The notes beneath the pieces were generated by a model. It ran no database searches. It was not told the DNA's origin and saw only the letters and a list, made by a program, of their open reading frames with translations. From Pararhodobacter sp. SW119 (GTDB lineage: Bacteria > Pseudomonadota > Alphaproteobacteria > Rhodobacterales > Rhodobacteraceae), in the NCBI RefSeq assembly GCF_017811755.1, contig NZ_JADDJF010000005.1:1-64000 (forward strand): a DNA stretch of 64,000 nucleotides, read 5' to 3'. Positions 15,614 to 24,939 of this stretch are shown piece after piece; position 1 is the stretch's first letter; the number at the start of each line of letters is the position of its first letter. The translations under genes were made by a program, and so were the position numbers.

Positions 15614-17152
15614 TCAGGCGCTGCGGCGGGCGGGCGTGCCCTCAGTGGGCGTGACGCTCAGCCGGTAGCCGATGGCCTCGGCGACATGCGGCAGGCGGAC
15701 ATCGGCGTTGCCCTCCAGGTCGGCGATGGTGCGCGCCACGCGCAGCACCCGGTGATAGCCGCGCGCGGACAGGCCGAAGCGTTCGGCGACGCGGGTCAGC
15801 AGCGCGCGTCCCTCGGCGTCGGGGGTGGCGATCGCCTCCAGCAGCGCGCCTTCGGCATCGGCATTGACGCGCAGCCCGTCGCGGTCGGCAAAGCGCGCGG
15901 CCTGCACGGCGCGGGCGCGGGCAACGCGGGTGGCCACCTCGGCCGAACTGTCGCCCGACGCCGGCAGGTCGAGGTCGGAAAACGCCACCGGCGGCACCTC
16001 GACCCGCAGGTCAAACCGGTCCATGAGGGGGCCCGAGATGCGGCCCAGGTAATCCTCGCCGCATTGCGGAACGCGGGCGCAGGCGCGGGCGGGCTCGGCC
16101 ATGTAGCCGCACTTGCAGGGATTGGCCGCGGCGATCAGCAGGAAGCGGCAGGGATAGCGGGTGTGGGCATTGGCGCGGGCCACGACGACTTCGCCGGTCT
16201 CGATGGGCTGACGCAGGGTTTCCAGCACGGTGCGCGGGTATTCGGGGAATTCGTCCATGAAAAGGACGCCGTTATGCGCCAGGCTGATTTCCCCGGGCTT
16301 CGCGCCGCGCCCGCCGCCGACGATGGCGGCGACCGAGGCCGTGTGATGCGGTTCGCGGAAGGGGCGCGCGCGGGAGATGCCGCCCTCGTCCAGCAGCCCC
16401 GCCAGCGAATGGATCATCGAGGTCTCCAGCGCCTCGGCCGGTTCCAGCGGCGGCAGGATGCCGGGCATGCGCGCCGCCAGCATGGACTTGCCCGAGCCCG
16501 GAGAGCCGACGAGGAACAGGTGGTGCCGCCCCGCCGCCGCGATCTCGAGCGCCCGTTTCGCGCGTTCCTGGCCCTTGACGTCGCGCAGGTCGCGCGCGGC
16601 GGGGCCGGTGCGCACCTCGCCCGGTTTGGCACGGGCCAGCGGCGTGCGCCCGGTGAAATGGTTGATCGCCTCCAGCAGCGTGCGCGGCGCGAAGACCTGC
16701 GCCGCACCGACCCAGGCGGCCTCGGCCCCGCAGCCCTCGGGGCAGATCAGCGCCAGATCCTCCGCCGCCGCCGCCATCGCCGCGGGCAGCGCGCCGACCA
16801 CTGGCACCAAGGCGCCGTCGAGCGCCAACTCGCCCAGCGACACGCTGCGCTCCAGCTCCTCGGCCGGGATCAGCTCCAGTGCGGCCAGCAGCGCCAGCGC
16901 GATCGGCAGGTCGAAATGCGAGCCTTCCTTGGGCATGTCGGCCGGCGACAGGTTCACCGTGATCCGCTTCGGCGGCAGCGCGATCGCCAGCGACGACAGC
17001 GCCGCGCGCACCCGCTCGCGCGCCTCGGACACCGCCTTGTCGGGCAGGCCGACCAGCTGGAACGACGGCAGTCCCGGCGAGAGCACGCATTGCGTCTCGA
17101 CGATCTTCGCCTCGACCCCGTCGAAAGCCACCGTGCGGGCCCTTGCGAGCAT
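15614..17152 (-). CDS. comM: Mg-chelatase-like AAA+ ATPase ComM/YifB
   Basis: This is an AAA+ ATPase of the ComM family, a hexameric helicase that promotes branch migration when foreign single-stranded DNA is taken into the chromosome. The 512-residue product has the N-terminal Lon-like S5-fold domain (FDGVEAKIVETQ, residues 10-21) and Walker A GSPGSGKS (216-223). The Mg-chelatase core with NGVLFMDEFPEY follows, and a cysteine-bearing loop lies near NPCKCGYM. The C-terminal helical domain contains ARGYHRVLRVARTIADL. The start at 17152 is the usual MLARA. It is the last gene of the rsmI-yraN-gshB-esterase run on the minus strand, 44 bases after the esterase stop. Confidence 0.92.
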   Translation of the reverse strand: MLARARTVAFDGVEAKIVETQCVLSPGLPSFQLVGLPDKAVSEARERVRAALSSLAIALPPKRITVNLSPADMPKEGSHFDLPIALALLAALELIPAEELERSVSLGELALDGALVPVVGALPAAMAAAAEDLALICPEGCGAEAAWVGAAQVFAPRTLLEAINHFTGRTPLARAKPGEVRTGPAARDLRDVKGQERAKRALEIAAAGRHHLFLVGSPGSGKSMLAARMPGILPPLEPAEALETSMIHSLAGLLDEGGISRARPFREPHHTASVAAIVGGGRGAKPGEISLAHNGVLFMDEFPEYPRTVLETLRQPIETGEVVVARANAHTRYPCRFLLIAAANPCKCGYMAEPARACARVPQCGEDYLGRISGPLMDRFDLRVEVPPVAFSDLDLPASGDSSAEVATRVARARAVQAARFADRDGLRVNADAEGALLEAIATPDAEGRALLTRVAERFGLSARGYHRVLRVARTIADLEGNADVRLPHVAEAIGYRLSVTPTEGTPARRSA

Positions 17153-17196
17153 GATCTTCCCCTATCGCCCCGGCCCCCACGCATGGCGCGCAGCCG

Positions 17197-18093
17197 TTAG
17201 GAATCGGTTAACGAAGGCGCAAGGCAGCCGCGGATGAAGCCCGCGGTCGCGTCCAGCGTCGCCCGCCCCTCCGGCAGGACGGCGTGGAAGAACGGCCAGA
17301 CATGCGGCAGATCGCCCGCCACCCGGATCTCGGCGCCGGGCAGGACATCGGCCAACCGCAGCGCATCGTCGCGCAGAATCTCGGTCGCCGCGACATGGAC
17401 CAGCACCGGCGGCGGGTCGGGAAAATCCGCGAACAGCGGCGAGACGCGCGGATCGGCAGGATCGAGGCCCTGAAGCACCATCGCGCGCGCCTCCGTCATG
17501 CGCTCGGCCGGCAGGTAGTGATCGCACCGGGCGTTGCCGTGCAGCGACGCGCCCGAAAGCGTCAGATCGGTCCAGGGCGAAAAGGCAAATGCCCCCGCCG
17601 GCGGCGCGCCCGCCCGGCAGAGATGCCCGAGCAGCGCCAGCGCCAGCCCGCCACCCGCCGAATCGCCCCCCAAAACCATCTGCCCCGCCGCCACCCCCTG
17701 CCCGCGCAGCGCCTGCCAGGCGGCCAGCGCGTCGTCAAAGGCCGCGGGCGCCGGATGCTCGGGCGCCAGCCGATAGCGCGGCAGCACAGCCGCAACCCCG
17801 GCCCGCCGCGCCAGCGCGCCGACCATCCAGGCATGCGTGCGCGGCGAGCCGGTGAGATACGCGCCGCCGTGGAAGTAAAGGATCATCCCCGCGCCGGCCT
17901 GCGGCGGATCGAGCCGCAGTGCCATGCCGCCCGCCGTGATCTCGCGCAGCGACACATCCCGCGGCGGCGGAAACACCCGCGCCGCCCAGCGGTCGAAGCG
18001 CGCGCGCTCCCGCGCCGGGTCATGGGCGCGCGCCAGCGCCGGCCGGACCGTGCCCCGCAGCACCGCCCGCAGAATCTTCGCGCGCAGGCTCAC
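17197..18093 (-). CDS. Alpha/beta hydrolase fold-3 (HSL family) esterase
   Basis: This is a hydrolase of the hormone-sensitive-lipase family (bacterial family IV), 298 residues. The oxyanion motif is HGGAY near residue 74 and the nucleophile elbow is GDSAGGG near 144. An aspartate and a histidine complete the triad in the C-terminal third (the histidine probably in DLPHVWPFF). It begins with a GTG whose last bases overlap the gshB stop (GTGA), so the two are translationally coupled. AAAGGG acts as ribosome binding site. The natural ester is unknown. Coupling to glutathione synthesis is probably operon packing rather than a shared pathway. Confidence 0.85.
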   Translation of the reverse strand: MSLRAKILRAVLRGTVRPALARAHDPARERARFDRWAARVFPPPRDVSLREITAGGMALRLDPPQAGAGMILYFHGGAYLTGSPRTHAWMVGALARRAGVAAVLPRYRLAPEHPAPAAFDDALAAWQALRGQGVAAGQMVLGGDSAGGGLALALLGHLCRAGAPPAGAFAFSPWTDLTLSGASLHGNARCDHYLPAERMTEARAMVLQGLDPADPRVSPLFADFPDPPPVLVHVAATEILRDDALRLADVLPGAEIRVAGDLPHVWPFFHAVLPEGRATLDATAGFIRGCLAPSLTDS

Positions 18094-19043
18094 TGCCCTT
18101 TCGCGGCGCGCCTGCCCTCGATCGCGTCCCAGATCAGCCCGGCGACATTGATCCCGTCGAACCGCTCCAACTCCTGGATGCCGGTGGGCGAGGTCAGGTT
18201 GATCTCGGTCAGCCAGTCGCCGATCACGTCGATGCCGACGAAGACCTGCCCGCGCTCGCGCAGCAAGGGGCCTATCCTGGCGCAGATCTCGCGGTCGCGC
18301 TCGGTCAACTCCACCTTCGCCGCGCGCCCGCCGACATGCAGGTTCGACCGCGTCTCGCCCTCGGCCGGGATGCGGTTGATCGCCCCCACCGGCTCGCCAT
18401 CGACCAGGATCACGCGCTTGTCGCCGTTCGATACCGCCGGCAGGTATTTCTGCACGATCATCGGCTCGCGCGAGAGGCCGGTGAACATCTCGTGCAACGA
18501 AGCCAAATTGCGGTCGGACTGGTCCAGCCGGAACACCCCGGCCCCGCCGTTGCCGTAGAGCGGCTTGAGGATGATGTCGCCATGCCGGTGCTTGAAATCG
18601 CGGATCTCGGCCAGGTCGCGTGCGATCATCGTCGGCGGCGTCAGGTCGGGAAACTGCAGCACCAGCAGCTTCTCGGGGTAGTTGCGCACCCAGAACGGGT
18701 CGTTGACCACCAGCGTCTGCGGAAGGATCAGTTCCAGCAGATGCGTCGTGGTGATGTAGCCCATGTCGAAGGGCGGGTCCTGGCGCAGCCAGACCACGTC
18801 GAACCCGGCCAGGTCGAGCAATTCCTCCGCGCCCAGGCTGACGTGATCGCCCTGCACGCGCTGCAGCGTCATCCGGCAGCCGCGCGCGACGACCCGGCCA
18901 TTGTCCCAGGCCAGCCGCTCGGGCGTGTAGTACCAGACCTCGTGGCCGCGCGCCTGCGCCTCCTCGGCCAGGCGGAAGGTGCTGTCGGCGTCGATGTTCA
19001 CCCGCTCGATCGGGTCCATCTGGAAGGCGATGCGAAGCGCCAT
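18090..19043 (-). CDS. gshB: Glutathione synthetase
   Basis: This ATP-grasp enzyme joins gamma-glutamylcysteine and glycine, the last step of glutathione synthesis. The 317-residue product has the family opening [19 protein letters not shown] and the glycine-rich ATP-binding loop [15 protein letters not shown] near residue 150. It ends with the INVAGLIW motif of bacterial GshB. I place the start at ATG 19043 because AGGAGG lies upstream and the family start matches. The frame is open further up, through a long G-rich hairpin, but this is not protein-like. yraN lies upstream and the esterase overlaps downstream. Confidence 0.94.
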   Translation of the reverse strand: MALRIAFQMDPIERVNIDADSTFRLAEEAQARGHEVWYYTPERLAWDNGRVVARGCRMTLQRVQGDHVSLGAEELLDLAGFDVVWLRQDPPFDMGYITTTHLLELILPQTLVVNDPFWVRNYPEKLLVLQFPDLTPPTMIARDLAEIRDFKHRHGDIILKPLYGNGGAGVFRLDQSDRNLASLHEMFTGLSREPMIVQKYLPAVSNGDKRVILVDGEPVGAINRIPAEGETRSNLHVGGRAAKVELTERDREICARIGPLLRERGQVFVGIDVIGDWLTEINLTSPTGIQELERFDGINVAGLIWDAIEGRRAAKGQ

Positions 19044-19147
19044 GCGGCCTCCTGTCGGTTGGATCGGTCGCCTTGATGCACCGCGCCGGGGCCGGATGCA
19101 ATCGGCCACAAGGGCCACCCGGCCCGCGCCCCCCACCGCCACAGGCA

Positions 19148-19208
19148 CCGTTCCCCGCGGCCGCGCCACGGGGCGGGTGGGTGGGCGTGGCGCGGCCGCG
19201 GGGAACGG
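19148..19208 (+). repeat. 22-bp inverted repeat with a G-quadruplex-like loop, copy 1
   Basis: Arms 19148-19169 and 19187-19208 are perfectly complementary over 22 bp. The 17-base loop GGGGCGGGTGGGTGGGC (19170-19186) fits a four-tract G-quadruplex. The same loop sits in a different stem at 24844-24900. It lies between yraN (stop at 19226) and gshB (start at 19043), both on the minus strand. Confidence 0.85.
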
Positions 19209-19225
19209 GATGCGCCCGACGCCGC

Positions 19226-19603
19226 TCAGGCGCCCAGCGCGTTCTCGATCACCTCGACACGCCCCTGCCCGTCGACCAGCGCCACGTCGAACCGCGCCGG
19301 CGTCGCCAGCCCTGCGGGTTGCGCGCCCAGAAACTCCGCGCCCGCGGCCAGCAGTCGCGCCATCTGCGCCGGCTGCAGCCGATGCGCGGCGGCGGCCAGA
19401 TCGCGCGCCCGCTTCACCTCGACCAGCACGAACCCCGCGCCGTCCGCCAGGATAAGGTCGATCTCGCCGCCCTGCCCGCGCCAGCGCGTGGCGTGCACCG
19501 CCAGCCCGCGGCCCTCGTACCAGCGCGCGACCTGCGCCTCGGCCATGCGCCCGGCCTGATGCGCCACCGCACCCCGCAACCGGTTGCCCGGGCGCTCACT
19601 CAT
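19226..19603 (-). CDS. yraN: UPF0102 family protein YraN
   Basis: This 125-residue protein belongs to the YraN/UPF0102 family of restriction-endonuclease-like folds with unknown biological role. The nuclease-fold residues are visible: E47 and D49 in QGGEIDLI and E62-x-K64 in [10 protein letters not shown], the normal PD-(D/E)XK pattern. The start overlaps the rsmI stop by 8 bases, the usual arrangement of the rsmI-yraN pair. A 22-bp inverted repeat follows before gshB. Confidence 0.9.
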   Translation of the reverse strand: MSERPGNRLRGAVAHQAGRMAEAQVARWYEGRGLAVHATRWRGQGGEIDLILADGAGFVLVEVKRARDLAAAAHRLQPAQMARLLAAGAEFLGAQPAGLATPARFDVALVDGQGRVEVIENALGA

Positions 19604-20474
19604 CCCCCTGCCCCTTTTGCAGCGCCAGCGCCGCCTGGTAGACCTGCCGCCGCGGCAGGCCCAGTTCCGCCGCGACCCGGTCCACCGCCGCGCGCAGACT
19701 GTCCTGCGCCAGCGCGTCTGCCAGCGCCGCCTCCAGCGTTCCGGCGCCGACCGCCACCGCCCCCTGCCGGTCGGTCAGCACCACGACTTCGCCCTTGATC
19801 TCGCGCGAAGCCAGCGCCGCGGCCAGATCGCCCAAGGGCGCGCGGATCACCTCCTCGTGGCGCTTGGTCAGTTCGCGGCAGACCACCGCGTCGCGCCCGG
19901 CGCCGAAGATCGGCACCATCTCGGCCAGCAGCCGCGCCACCCGGCGGGGCGATTCGTAGAGGACGCAAGTCGCCGGGATCGCCGCCGCCTCGGCCAGGAA
20001 GCGCGCGCGGGCGCCCGCCTGCGCCGGCGCGAAACCGAGGAATGCGAAGCGGTCGGTCGGCAGCCCCGCCACCGCCAGCGCCGCCAGCACCGCCGAGGCG
20101 CCGGGCACCGCGTGCACCGCATGCCCCGCCGCCACCGCCGCGCGCACCAGCTGGAACCCCGGATCGGCGACCAGCGGCGTCCCGGCTTCCGAGGCATAGG
20201 CGACCGACCGCCCCTCGGCCAGCGCCGCCAGCAGTTTCGGGCGCATCCGTTCGCCGTTGTGGTCGTGATAGGCCAGCAGCGTCCGCCCGCCCGCCGACAG
20301 CCCGTGGATCTGCATCAGGTGGCGCAGGCTGCGCGTGTCCTCGGCGGCCAGCACCTCGGCCGCGCCCAGCACATCGAGCGCGCGCAACGTGATGTCGCGC
20401 GCCGCCCCGATCGGGGTCGACACCAGCCAGAGCCCGGGTGCAAGCGATGGGGCAAGCGGGGCGGAATCGGTCAA
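19596..20474 (-). CDS. rsmI: 16S rRNA (cytidine-1402 2'-O)-methyltransferase
   Basis: RsmI methylates the ribose of C1402 in the 16S rRNA P-site region, using S-adenosylmethionine. The roughly 292-residue product has the tetrapyrrole-methylase fold: WLVSTPIGAARDITLRALD at the N-terminus, AAEDTRSLRHLM, and EAGTPLVADPGFQLV (SAM site). It begins with a TTG at 20474, preceded by GGAGG ten bases upstream; no better start lies nearby. It is divergent from the LpoA-like lipoprotein gene, and the two are neighbours in many proteobacteria. The 3' end overlaps yraN by 8 bases. Confidence 0.92.
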   Translation of the reverse strand: MTDSAPLAPSLAPGLWLVSTPIGAARDITLRALDVLGAAEVLAAEDTRSLRHLMQIHGLSAGGRTLLAYHDHNGERMRPKLLAALAEGRSVAYASEAGTPLVADPGFQLVRAAVAAGHAVHAVPGASAVLAALAVAGLPTDRFAFLGFAPAQAGARARFLAEAAAIPATCVLYESPRRVARLLAEMVPIFGAGRDAVVCRELTKRHEEVIRAPLGDLAAALASREIKGEVVVLTDRQGAVAVGAGTLEAALADALAQDSLRAAVDRVAAELGLPRRQVYQAALALQKGQGDE

Positions 20475-20513
20475 ATCGATGTGGCCTCCTGGAACCTCGG
20501 CGGCGCTGATGCG

Positions 20514-20542
20514 TTTACTTCGGCCGGCAGGCTTCGTAATCT
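20514..20542 (+). promoter_or_regulatory. Candidate promoter of the LpoA-like gene
   Basis: TTTACT (20514-20519) and TAATCT (20537-20542) are 17 bases apart and the -10 box lies 37 bases before the ATG at 20580. It lies between the divergent rsmI and LpoA-like genes. Confidence 0.35.
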
Positions 20543-20579
20543 GGACCTGCCATTCCCGTTCGATCCCGGAAGGAACCCC

Positions 20580-21776
20580 ATGTCTGCCGTTTTGTCTCTT
20601 GTCCGCTTCCTTGGCAAGTCCGCGCCGCTGCGCGGCCTGATCGCCCTGACCGGGATCTTCACGCTTGCCGCCTGCGAACCCACAGCCTTCGGCAGCGTCG
20701 GCGGCGCGCCGCGCGTCGATCCGGGCGCGCCGGTTCAGGTGGCGCTTCTGGTGCCGTCGGGTTCGGGCAGTTCCGGCGATGCGGTGCTGGCCGAAAGCCT
20801 TGAAAACGCCGCCCGGCTGGCGACGCGCGATCTTTCCGGCGTGCGCATCGACCTGCGGGTCTATTCCACGGCCGGCGCGCCCGGTCAGGCCGCGCAGGTC
20901 GCCGCCCGCGCCGTCGACGAAGGCGCGCAGATCATCCTCGGCCCGGTCTACGGGCGCGAGGCGCGCCCCGCCGGCAACGCCGTCGCCGGGCGCGGCGTCA
21001 ACGTGCTCAGCTTTTCCAACGACACCTCGGTCGCCGGCGGCAACGTCTTTGTCATGGGCCTGACCTTCGAAAATACCGCCCGGCGGCTGATGAACTACGC
21101 CGCCAACCAGGGTCGCGGCCAGGTGATGGTGGTTGCCGAACGCACCGACGCCGGGCGCGCCGCCATCGACGCGGCGCGGCGCGCCGCCCCCGGCAGCGGC
21201 GCCAGCGTCGTCGCGGTCGAAACCTTCGATTTCTCGCAGCAGGGCGTGGTCGAGGCGCTGCCGCGCCTGTCGCAGACGGCGCGCGGCTCGGGCGCGCAGA
21301 CGGTGCTCTTTTCCTCCGACACCGCCGGCGCGCTGCCGCTTCTGGTGCAGCTGCTGCCCGACAACCGCGTCGGCCCGCCGCAGTTCCAGTTCATGGGCCT
21401 GACGCGCTGGGACATCCCGCCCTCGAGCCTGCAGATGAGTGGGCTGCAAGGCGGCTGGTTCGCCAAGCCCGACCCGGCGCTGACCGCCCAGTTCGAACAG
21501 CGCTACCGCGCCGCCTACGGCAGCAACCCGCATCCGATCGCCGCGTTGGCCTACGACGGCATGGCCGCGATCGGCGCGCTGGTCAGCACCGGCCGCTCGG
21601 ACGCCTTCTCGCGCACGGCGCTGACCCAGGGCTCGGGCTTTGCCGGGGTCAACGGCGTCTTCCGCCTGCTGCCCAGCGGCGGCAACGAACGCGCGCTGGC
21701 GGTCGCCACGATCCGCGACAACCAGGTGCAGATCATCGACAGCGCGCCGCGCAGCTTCACCGGGCCCGGCTTCTGA
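20580..21776 (+). CDS. LpoA-like penicillin-binding protein activator lipoprotein
   Basis: This is an outer-membrane-type lipoprotein with a periplasmic-binding-protein fold. It resembles the C-terminal domain of LpoA, which activates the peptidoglycan synthase PBP1A. The 398-residue product has a signal peptide ending in the lipobox LAAC with lipidated Cys32. The body has the type I binding fold (VQVALLVPSGSG near residue 52, GAQIILGPVYG near 117). It lacks the helical N-terminal domain of gammaproteobacterial LpoA. AAGGA lies before the ATG. The divergent rsmI neighbour supports the assignment. Activation of PBP1A by this protein is inferred. Confidence 0.85.
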   Translation: MSAVLSLVRFLGKSAPLRGLIALTGIFTLAACEPTAFGSVGGAPRVDPGAPVQVALLVPSGSGSSGDAVLAESLENAARLATRDLSGVRIDLRVYSTAGAPGQAAQVAARAVDEGAQIILGPVYGREARPAGNAVAGRGVNVLSFSNDTSVAGGNVFVMGLTFENTARRLMNYAANQGRGQVMVVAERTDAGRAAIDAARRAAPGSGASVVAVETFDFSQQGVVEALPRLSQTARGSGAQTVLFSSDTAGALPLLVQLLPDNRVGPPQFQFMGLTRWDIPPSSLQMSGLQGGWFAKPDPALTAQFEQRYRAAYGSNPHPIAALAYDGMAAIGALVSTGRSDAFSRTALTQGSGFAGVNGVFRLLPSGGNERALAVATIRDNQVQIIDSAPRSFTGPGF

Positions 21777-21789
21777 TCGGACCCGGCGC

Positions 21790-24624
21790 GTGACGACAGG
21801 CTCGCCCGCCGCGACGACCACCGCCCCGCCCGCGCCGACAGCGGCACGGGCGGGCTTCGCCACCCCGCCCGCCCCGCGCGAGCCGCTGATCTGCGACCCG
21901 GTGCGGATCGTCGATCTGGACGCGCTGGACCGGGACCTCGCCGCCGCCCTGGACGAGGATACGGACAACCGCACCCGCCGGCTGGCCGTGGTCCGCGTGC
22001 TGGTCGAGGCGCTGCGCCGCGGGCACGACGCGCTCGACGCCGCGATGGCCGCCGCCCCGCGCGACGCGCGCGCCTTCGTGCGCGCGCAGACCTGGCTCAC
22101 CGATGTCGTGGTCACCGCCGCCTTCAACGTCGCCAGCACCGCGCTGCACCCGCTCAACACCCCGACCGAGGGCGAGCGGCTCTGCGTCATGGCGGTGGGC
22201 GGCTACGGCCGGGCCGAGATGGCGCCGCATTCCGACGTCGACCTTCTGTTCCTGACCCCGTGGAAGGTCACCGGCTGGGCCGAAAGCGTCATCGAATCGA
22301 CGCTCTACATCCTCTGGGACCTGAAGCTGAAGATCGGCCACGCCAGCCGCACCGTCGACGACTGTCTGCGCCTTGCGCGCGACGACACCACGATCCGCAC
22401 CGCGCTTCTGGAAAACCGCTACCTCTGCGGCGACCGGCAGCTTGCCCGCACGCTCAAGGACCGGCTCTGGACCGATCTTTTCCCCGCCACCCATTCGCAA
22501 TTCGTCGAGGCCAAGCTCGCCGAGCGCGCCGAGCGTCACGCCCGCCAGGGCGGCGCGCGCTACATGCTGGAGCCGAACGTGAAGGAGGGCAAGGGCGGCC
22601 TGCGCGACCTGCAGACCCTCTACTGGATCGCCAAATACATCTACCGCGTCACCCAGGCCGCCGAACTGGTCGCGCACGGCTTCTTCTCCGAGGACGAATA
22701 CCAGACCTTCCGCGACGCCGAGACCTTCCTCTGGGCGGTGCGCTGCCACATGCACCACATCACCGGCCGCGCCACCGACCAGCTGACCTTCGACCTGCAG
22801 GTCCCGGTGGCCGAGCGCATGGGCTATTCCGACCATTCCGGCCGCCGCGGGGTGGAGCATTTCATGCAGGCCTATTTCCGCCACGCCACCAACGTGGGCG
22901 AACTCACGCGCATCTTCCTCACCGGGCTGGAAGCCCGCCACGTCAAGCGCGCGCCCGACCTTCTGCGCCTCCTGCGCCGCAAGAAGAAGGTCCGCCCCGG
23001 CTACAAGGTCGACCTCAACCGCCTCAACATCGCCGATCCCGCCGCCTTCCTCGCCGACCCCCTGAACCTCCTGCGCATCTTCGAGGAGGCCTTGCGCACC
23101 GGCCTTCTGATCCACCCCGACGCCATGCGCCTCATTGCCGCCAACCTCGCGCTGATCGACACCGACCTGCGCGAAACGCCCGAGGCGCAGCGCATCTTCC
23201 TCGACCTGATGCTCAAGCACGGCAACCCCGAACGCGGGCTGCGGCGGATGAACGAACTTGGCGTCCTCTCCGCCTTCATCCCCGAATTCGAGCCGATCGT
23301 GGCGATGATGCAGTTCAACGTCTACCACCACTACACGGTGGACGAGCATACCATCCAGTGCATCTCCACCCTCGCCCAGATCGAGCGCGGCGAACTGGTC
23401 GAGGAATTGCCCATCGCCTCCCGAATCCTCAAGGAAGGCGTCAACCGCAAGGTCCTTTATGTCGCGCTTCTTCTGCACGACATCGGCAAGGGCCGGCCCG
23501 AGGATCACTCGATCCTCGGCGCCCAGATCGCCCGCCGCGTCGCCCCGCGCCTGGGCCTGAACGCCGAGGATGCCGAGACCGTCGAATGGCTGGTGCGCCA
23601 TCACCTCCTGATGTCCGACACCGCGCAGAAGCGCGACATCGGCGATCCGCGCACGGTGCGCGACTTCGCCCGCGCCACGCAGACCAAGAAGCGGCTCGAC
23701 CTGATGACCGTGCTCACCGTCTGCGACATCCGCGGCGTCGGCCCCGGCACCTGGAACAACTGGAAGGCGATGCTGCTGCGCCAGCTCTACCGCGACACCG
23801 CCGATGCGCTGGAAAACGGGCTGGAGGCCGTAAACCGCTCCAAGCGCGAGAACGAGGCCAAGCGCGCCCTGCGCGAGGCGCTGGCCGACTGGTCGCGGTC
23901 TGAACTGCGCGCCGAGACCGGGCGCCACTACGGCCCCTACTGGCAGGGCCTCGCGACCGACACCCACGCCGTCTTCGCGCGCCTGCTGCTCGGCATCGGC
24001 ACCGACGAGATCCGAATCGACCTGCACCCCGACGAGGGGCGCGACGCCACCCGCGCCTGCTTCGCGCTGGCCGACCATCCCGGCATCTTCTCGCGGCTGG
24101 CCGGCGCGCTGGCGCTGGTCGGCGCCAATGTCGTCGACGCGCGCACCTACACCACCAAGGACGGCTTCGCCACCGCCGTCTTCTGGATTCAGGACGCCGA
24201 GGGCCACCCCTACGAGATGGAACGCCTGCCCCGCCTGCGCCGCATGATCGAACGCACCTTCGCCGGCGAGGTGGTGGCGACCGAGGCGCTGAAAGATCGC
24301 GACCGCGTCAAGAAACGCGACCGCCAGTTCCGCATCCCCACCACGATCAGCTTCGACAACGACGGCTCGGACATCTACACGATCATCGAGGTCGACACCC
24401 GCGACCGCCCCGGCCTGCTCTACGACCTGACGCGCACGCTCGCGGCCAACAACATCTACATTGCCTCGGCCGTGATCGCGACCTATGGGGTGCAGGTCGT
24501 CGACAGCTTCTATGTGAAAGACATGTTCGGGCTGAAACTGCACACCAAGGTCAAGCAGGAGGCGCTGGAAAAGAAACTCCGCGCCGCCATCACCGCCGGC
24601 GTCCAGCGGGCGAACGGCCAGTGA
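21790..24624 (+). CDS. glnD: Bifunctional PII uridylyltransferase/uridylyl-removing enzyme
   Basis: GlnD senses glutamine and uridylylates or deuridylylates PII proteins to control nitrogen assimilation. The product has about 944 residues. The nucleotidyltransferase motif is GGYGRAEMAPHSDVDLLFL (137-155) with catalytic D149 and D151. The HD hydrolase has LLLHDIGKGRPEDHS near residue 560, and two C-terminal ACT domains follow (FSRLAGALALVGANVVDART and RPGLLYDLTRTLAANNIYIA). The likely start is GTG 21790, 13 bases after the LpoA-like stop; the exact N-terminus is uncertain because it is alanine/proline-rich. The gene is complete. Confidence 0.93.
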   Translation: MTTGSPAATTTAPPAPTAARAGFATPPAPREPLICDPVRIVDLDALDRDLAAALDEDTDNRTRRLAVVRVLVEALRRGHDALDAAMAAAPRDARAFVRAQTWLTDVVVTAAFNVASTALHPLNTPTEGERLCVMAVGGYGRAEMAPHSDVDLLFLTPWKVTGWAESVIESTLYILWDLKLKIGHASRTVDDCLRLARDDTTIRTALLENRYLCGDRQLARTLKDRLWTDLFPATHSQFVEAKLAERAERHARQGGARYMLEPNVKEGKGGLRDLQTLYWIAKYIYRVTQAAELVAHGFFSEDEYQTFRDAETFLWAVRCHMHHITGRATDQLTFDLQVPVAERMGYSDHSGRRGVEHFMQAYFRHATNVGELTRIFLTGLEARHVKRAPDLLRLLRRKKKVRPGYKVDLNRLNIADPAAFLADPLNLLRIFEEALRTGLLIHPDAMRLIAANLALIDTDLRETPEAQRIFLDLMLKHGNPERGLRRMNELGVLSAFIPEFEPIVAMMQFNVYHHYTVDEHTIQCISTLAQIERGELVEELPIASRILKEGVNRKVLYVALLLHDIGKGRPEDHSILGAQIARRVAPRLGLNAEDAETVEWLVRHHLLMSDTAQKRDIGDPRTVRDFARATQTKKRLDLMTVLTVCDIRGVGPGTWNNWKAMLLRQLYRDTADALENGLEAVNRSKRENEAKRALREALADWSRSELRAETGRHYGPYWQGLATDTHAVFARLLLGIGTDEIRIDLHPDEGRDATRACFALADHPGIFSRLAGALALVGANVVDARTYTTKDGFATAVFWIQDAEGHPYEMERLPRLRRMIERTFAGEVVATEALKDRDRVKKRDRQFRIPTTISFDNDGSDIYTIIEVDTRDRPGLLYDLTRTLAANNIYIASAVIATYGVQVVDSFYVKDMFGLKLHTKVKQEALEKKLRAAITAGVQRANGQ

Positions 24625-24939
24625 CGCGATGAGGCCGCGCCTGCGCGCCCCGGCCGCCGATCCCGGCAGGGCCAACGGCGGTCGCCCGCCCGCCGCGCCG
24701 AGGGTTACGAAAACCTTGCGATCACGACTTTTTTCGATCTGCGACAATATCTTGCGCGAATGCGCGCATGCGCGCAGCCCAATGTCTGCCGCCGGAGACC
24801 CGCCTCACCGCCCCGGCACGGCGACGAGCGGCGGTAACGGCGCGCTGACCGCGCCCGCGCCGCGGGGCGGGTGGGTGGGCGCGGCGTGGGCGCGGTCAGC
24901 CCCGACGCCACAGCCCGACACCTGCGCGCAGCCCGGCCC
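24625..24939. other. Intergenic region glnD-murJ
   Basis: These 315 bases contain no gene that I can support. They hold a T-rich stretch near 24728, TGCGCGCATGCGCGCA (24761-24776, a perfect 16-bp palindrome) and the second G-quadruplex-loop hairpin at 24844-24900, which ends 40 bases before murJ. Confidence 0.55.
24844..24900 (+). repeat. 20-bp inverted repeat with the same G-quadruplex-like loop, copy 2
   Basis: Arms 24844-24863 and 24881-24900 pair over 20 bp with one G-T wobble. The loop GGGGCGGGTGGGTGGGC (24864-24880) is identical to that of copy 1 at 19170-19186, while most of the stem sequence differs. It lies between glnD and murJ, both on the plus strand. Confidence 0.85.

Noticed and set aside
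14813-17200. A 795-codon open frame on the plus strand opposite hemerythrin and comM
   Set aside because: Antisense of well-supported genes with no domain resemblance.
21757-24747. A 996-codon open frame on the minus strand opposite glnD
   Set aside because: It mirrors glnD exactly, and glnD carries all catalytic motifs.
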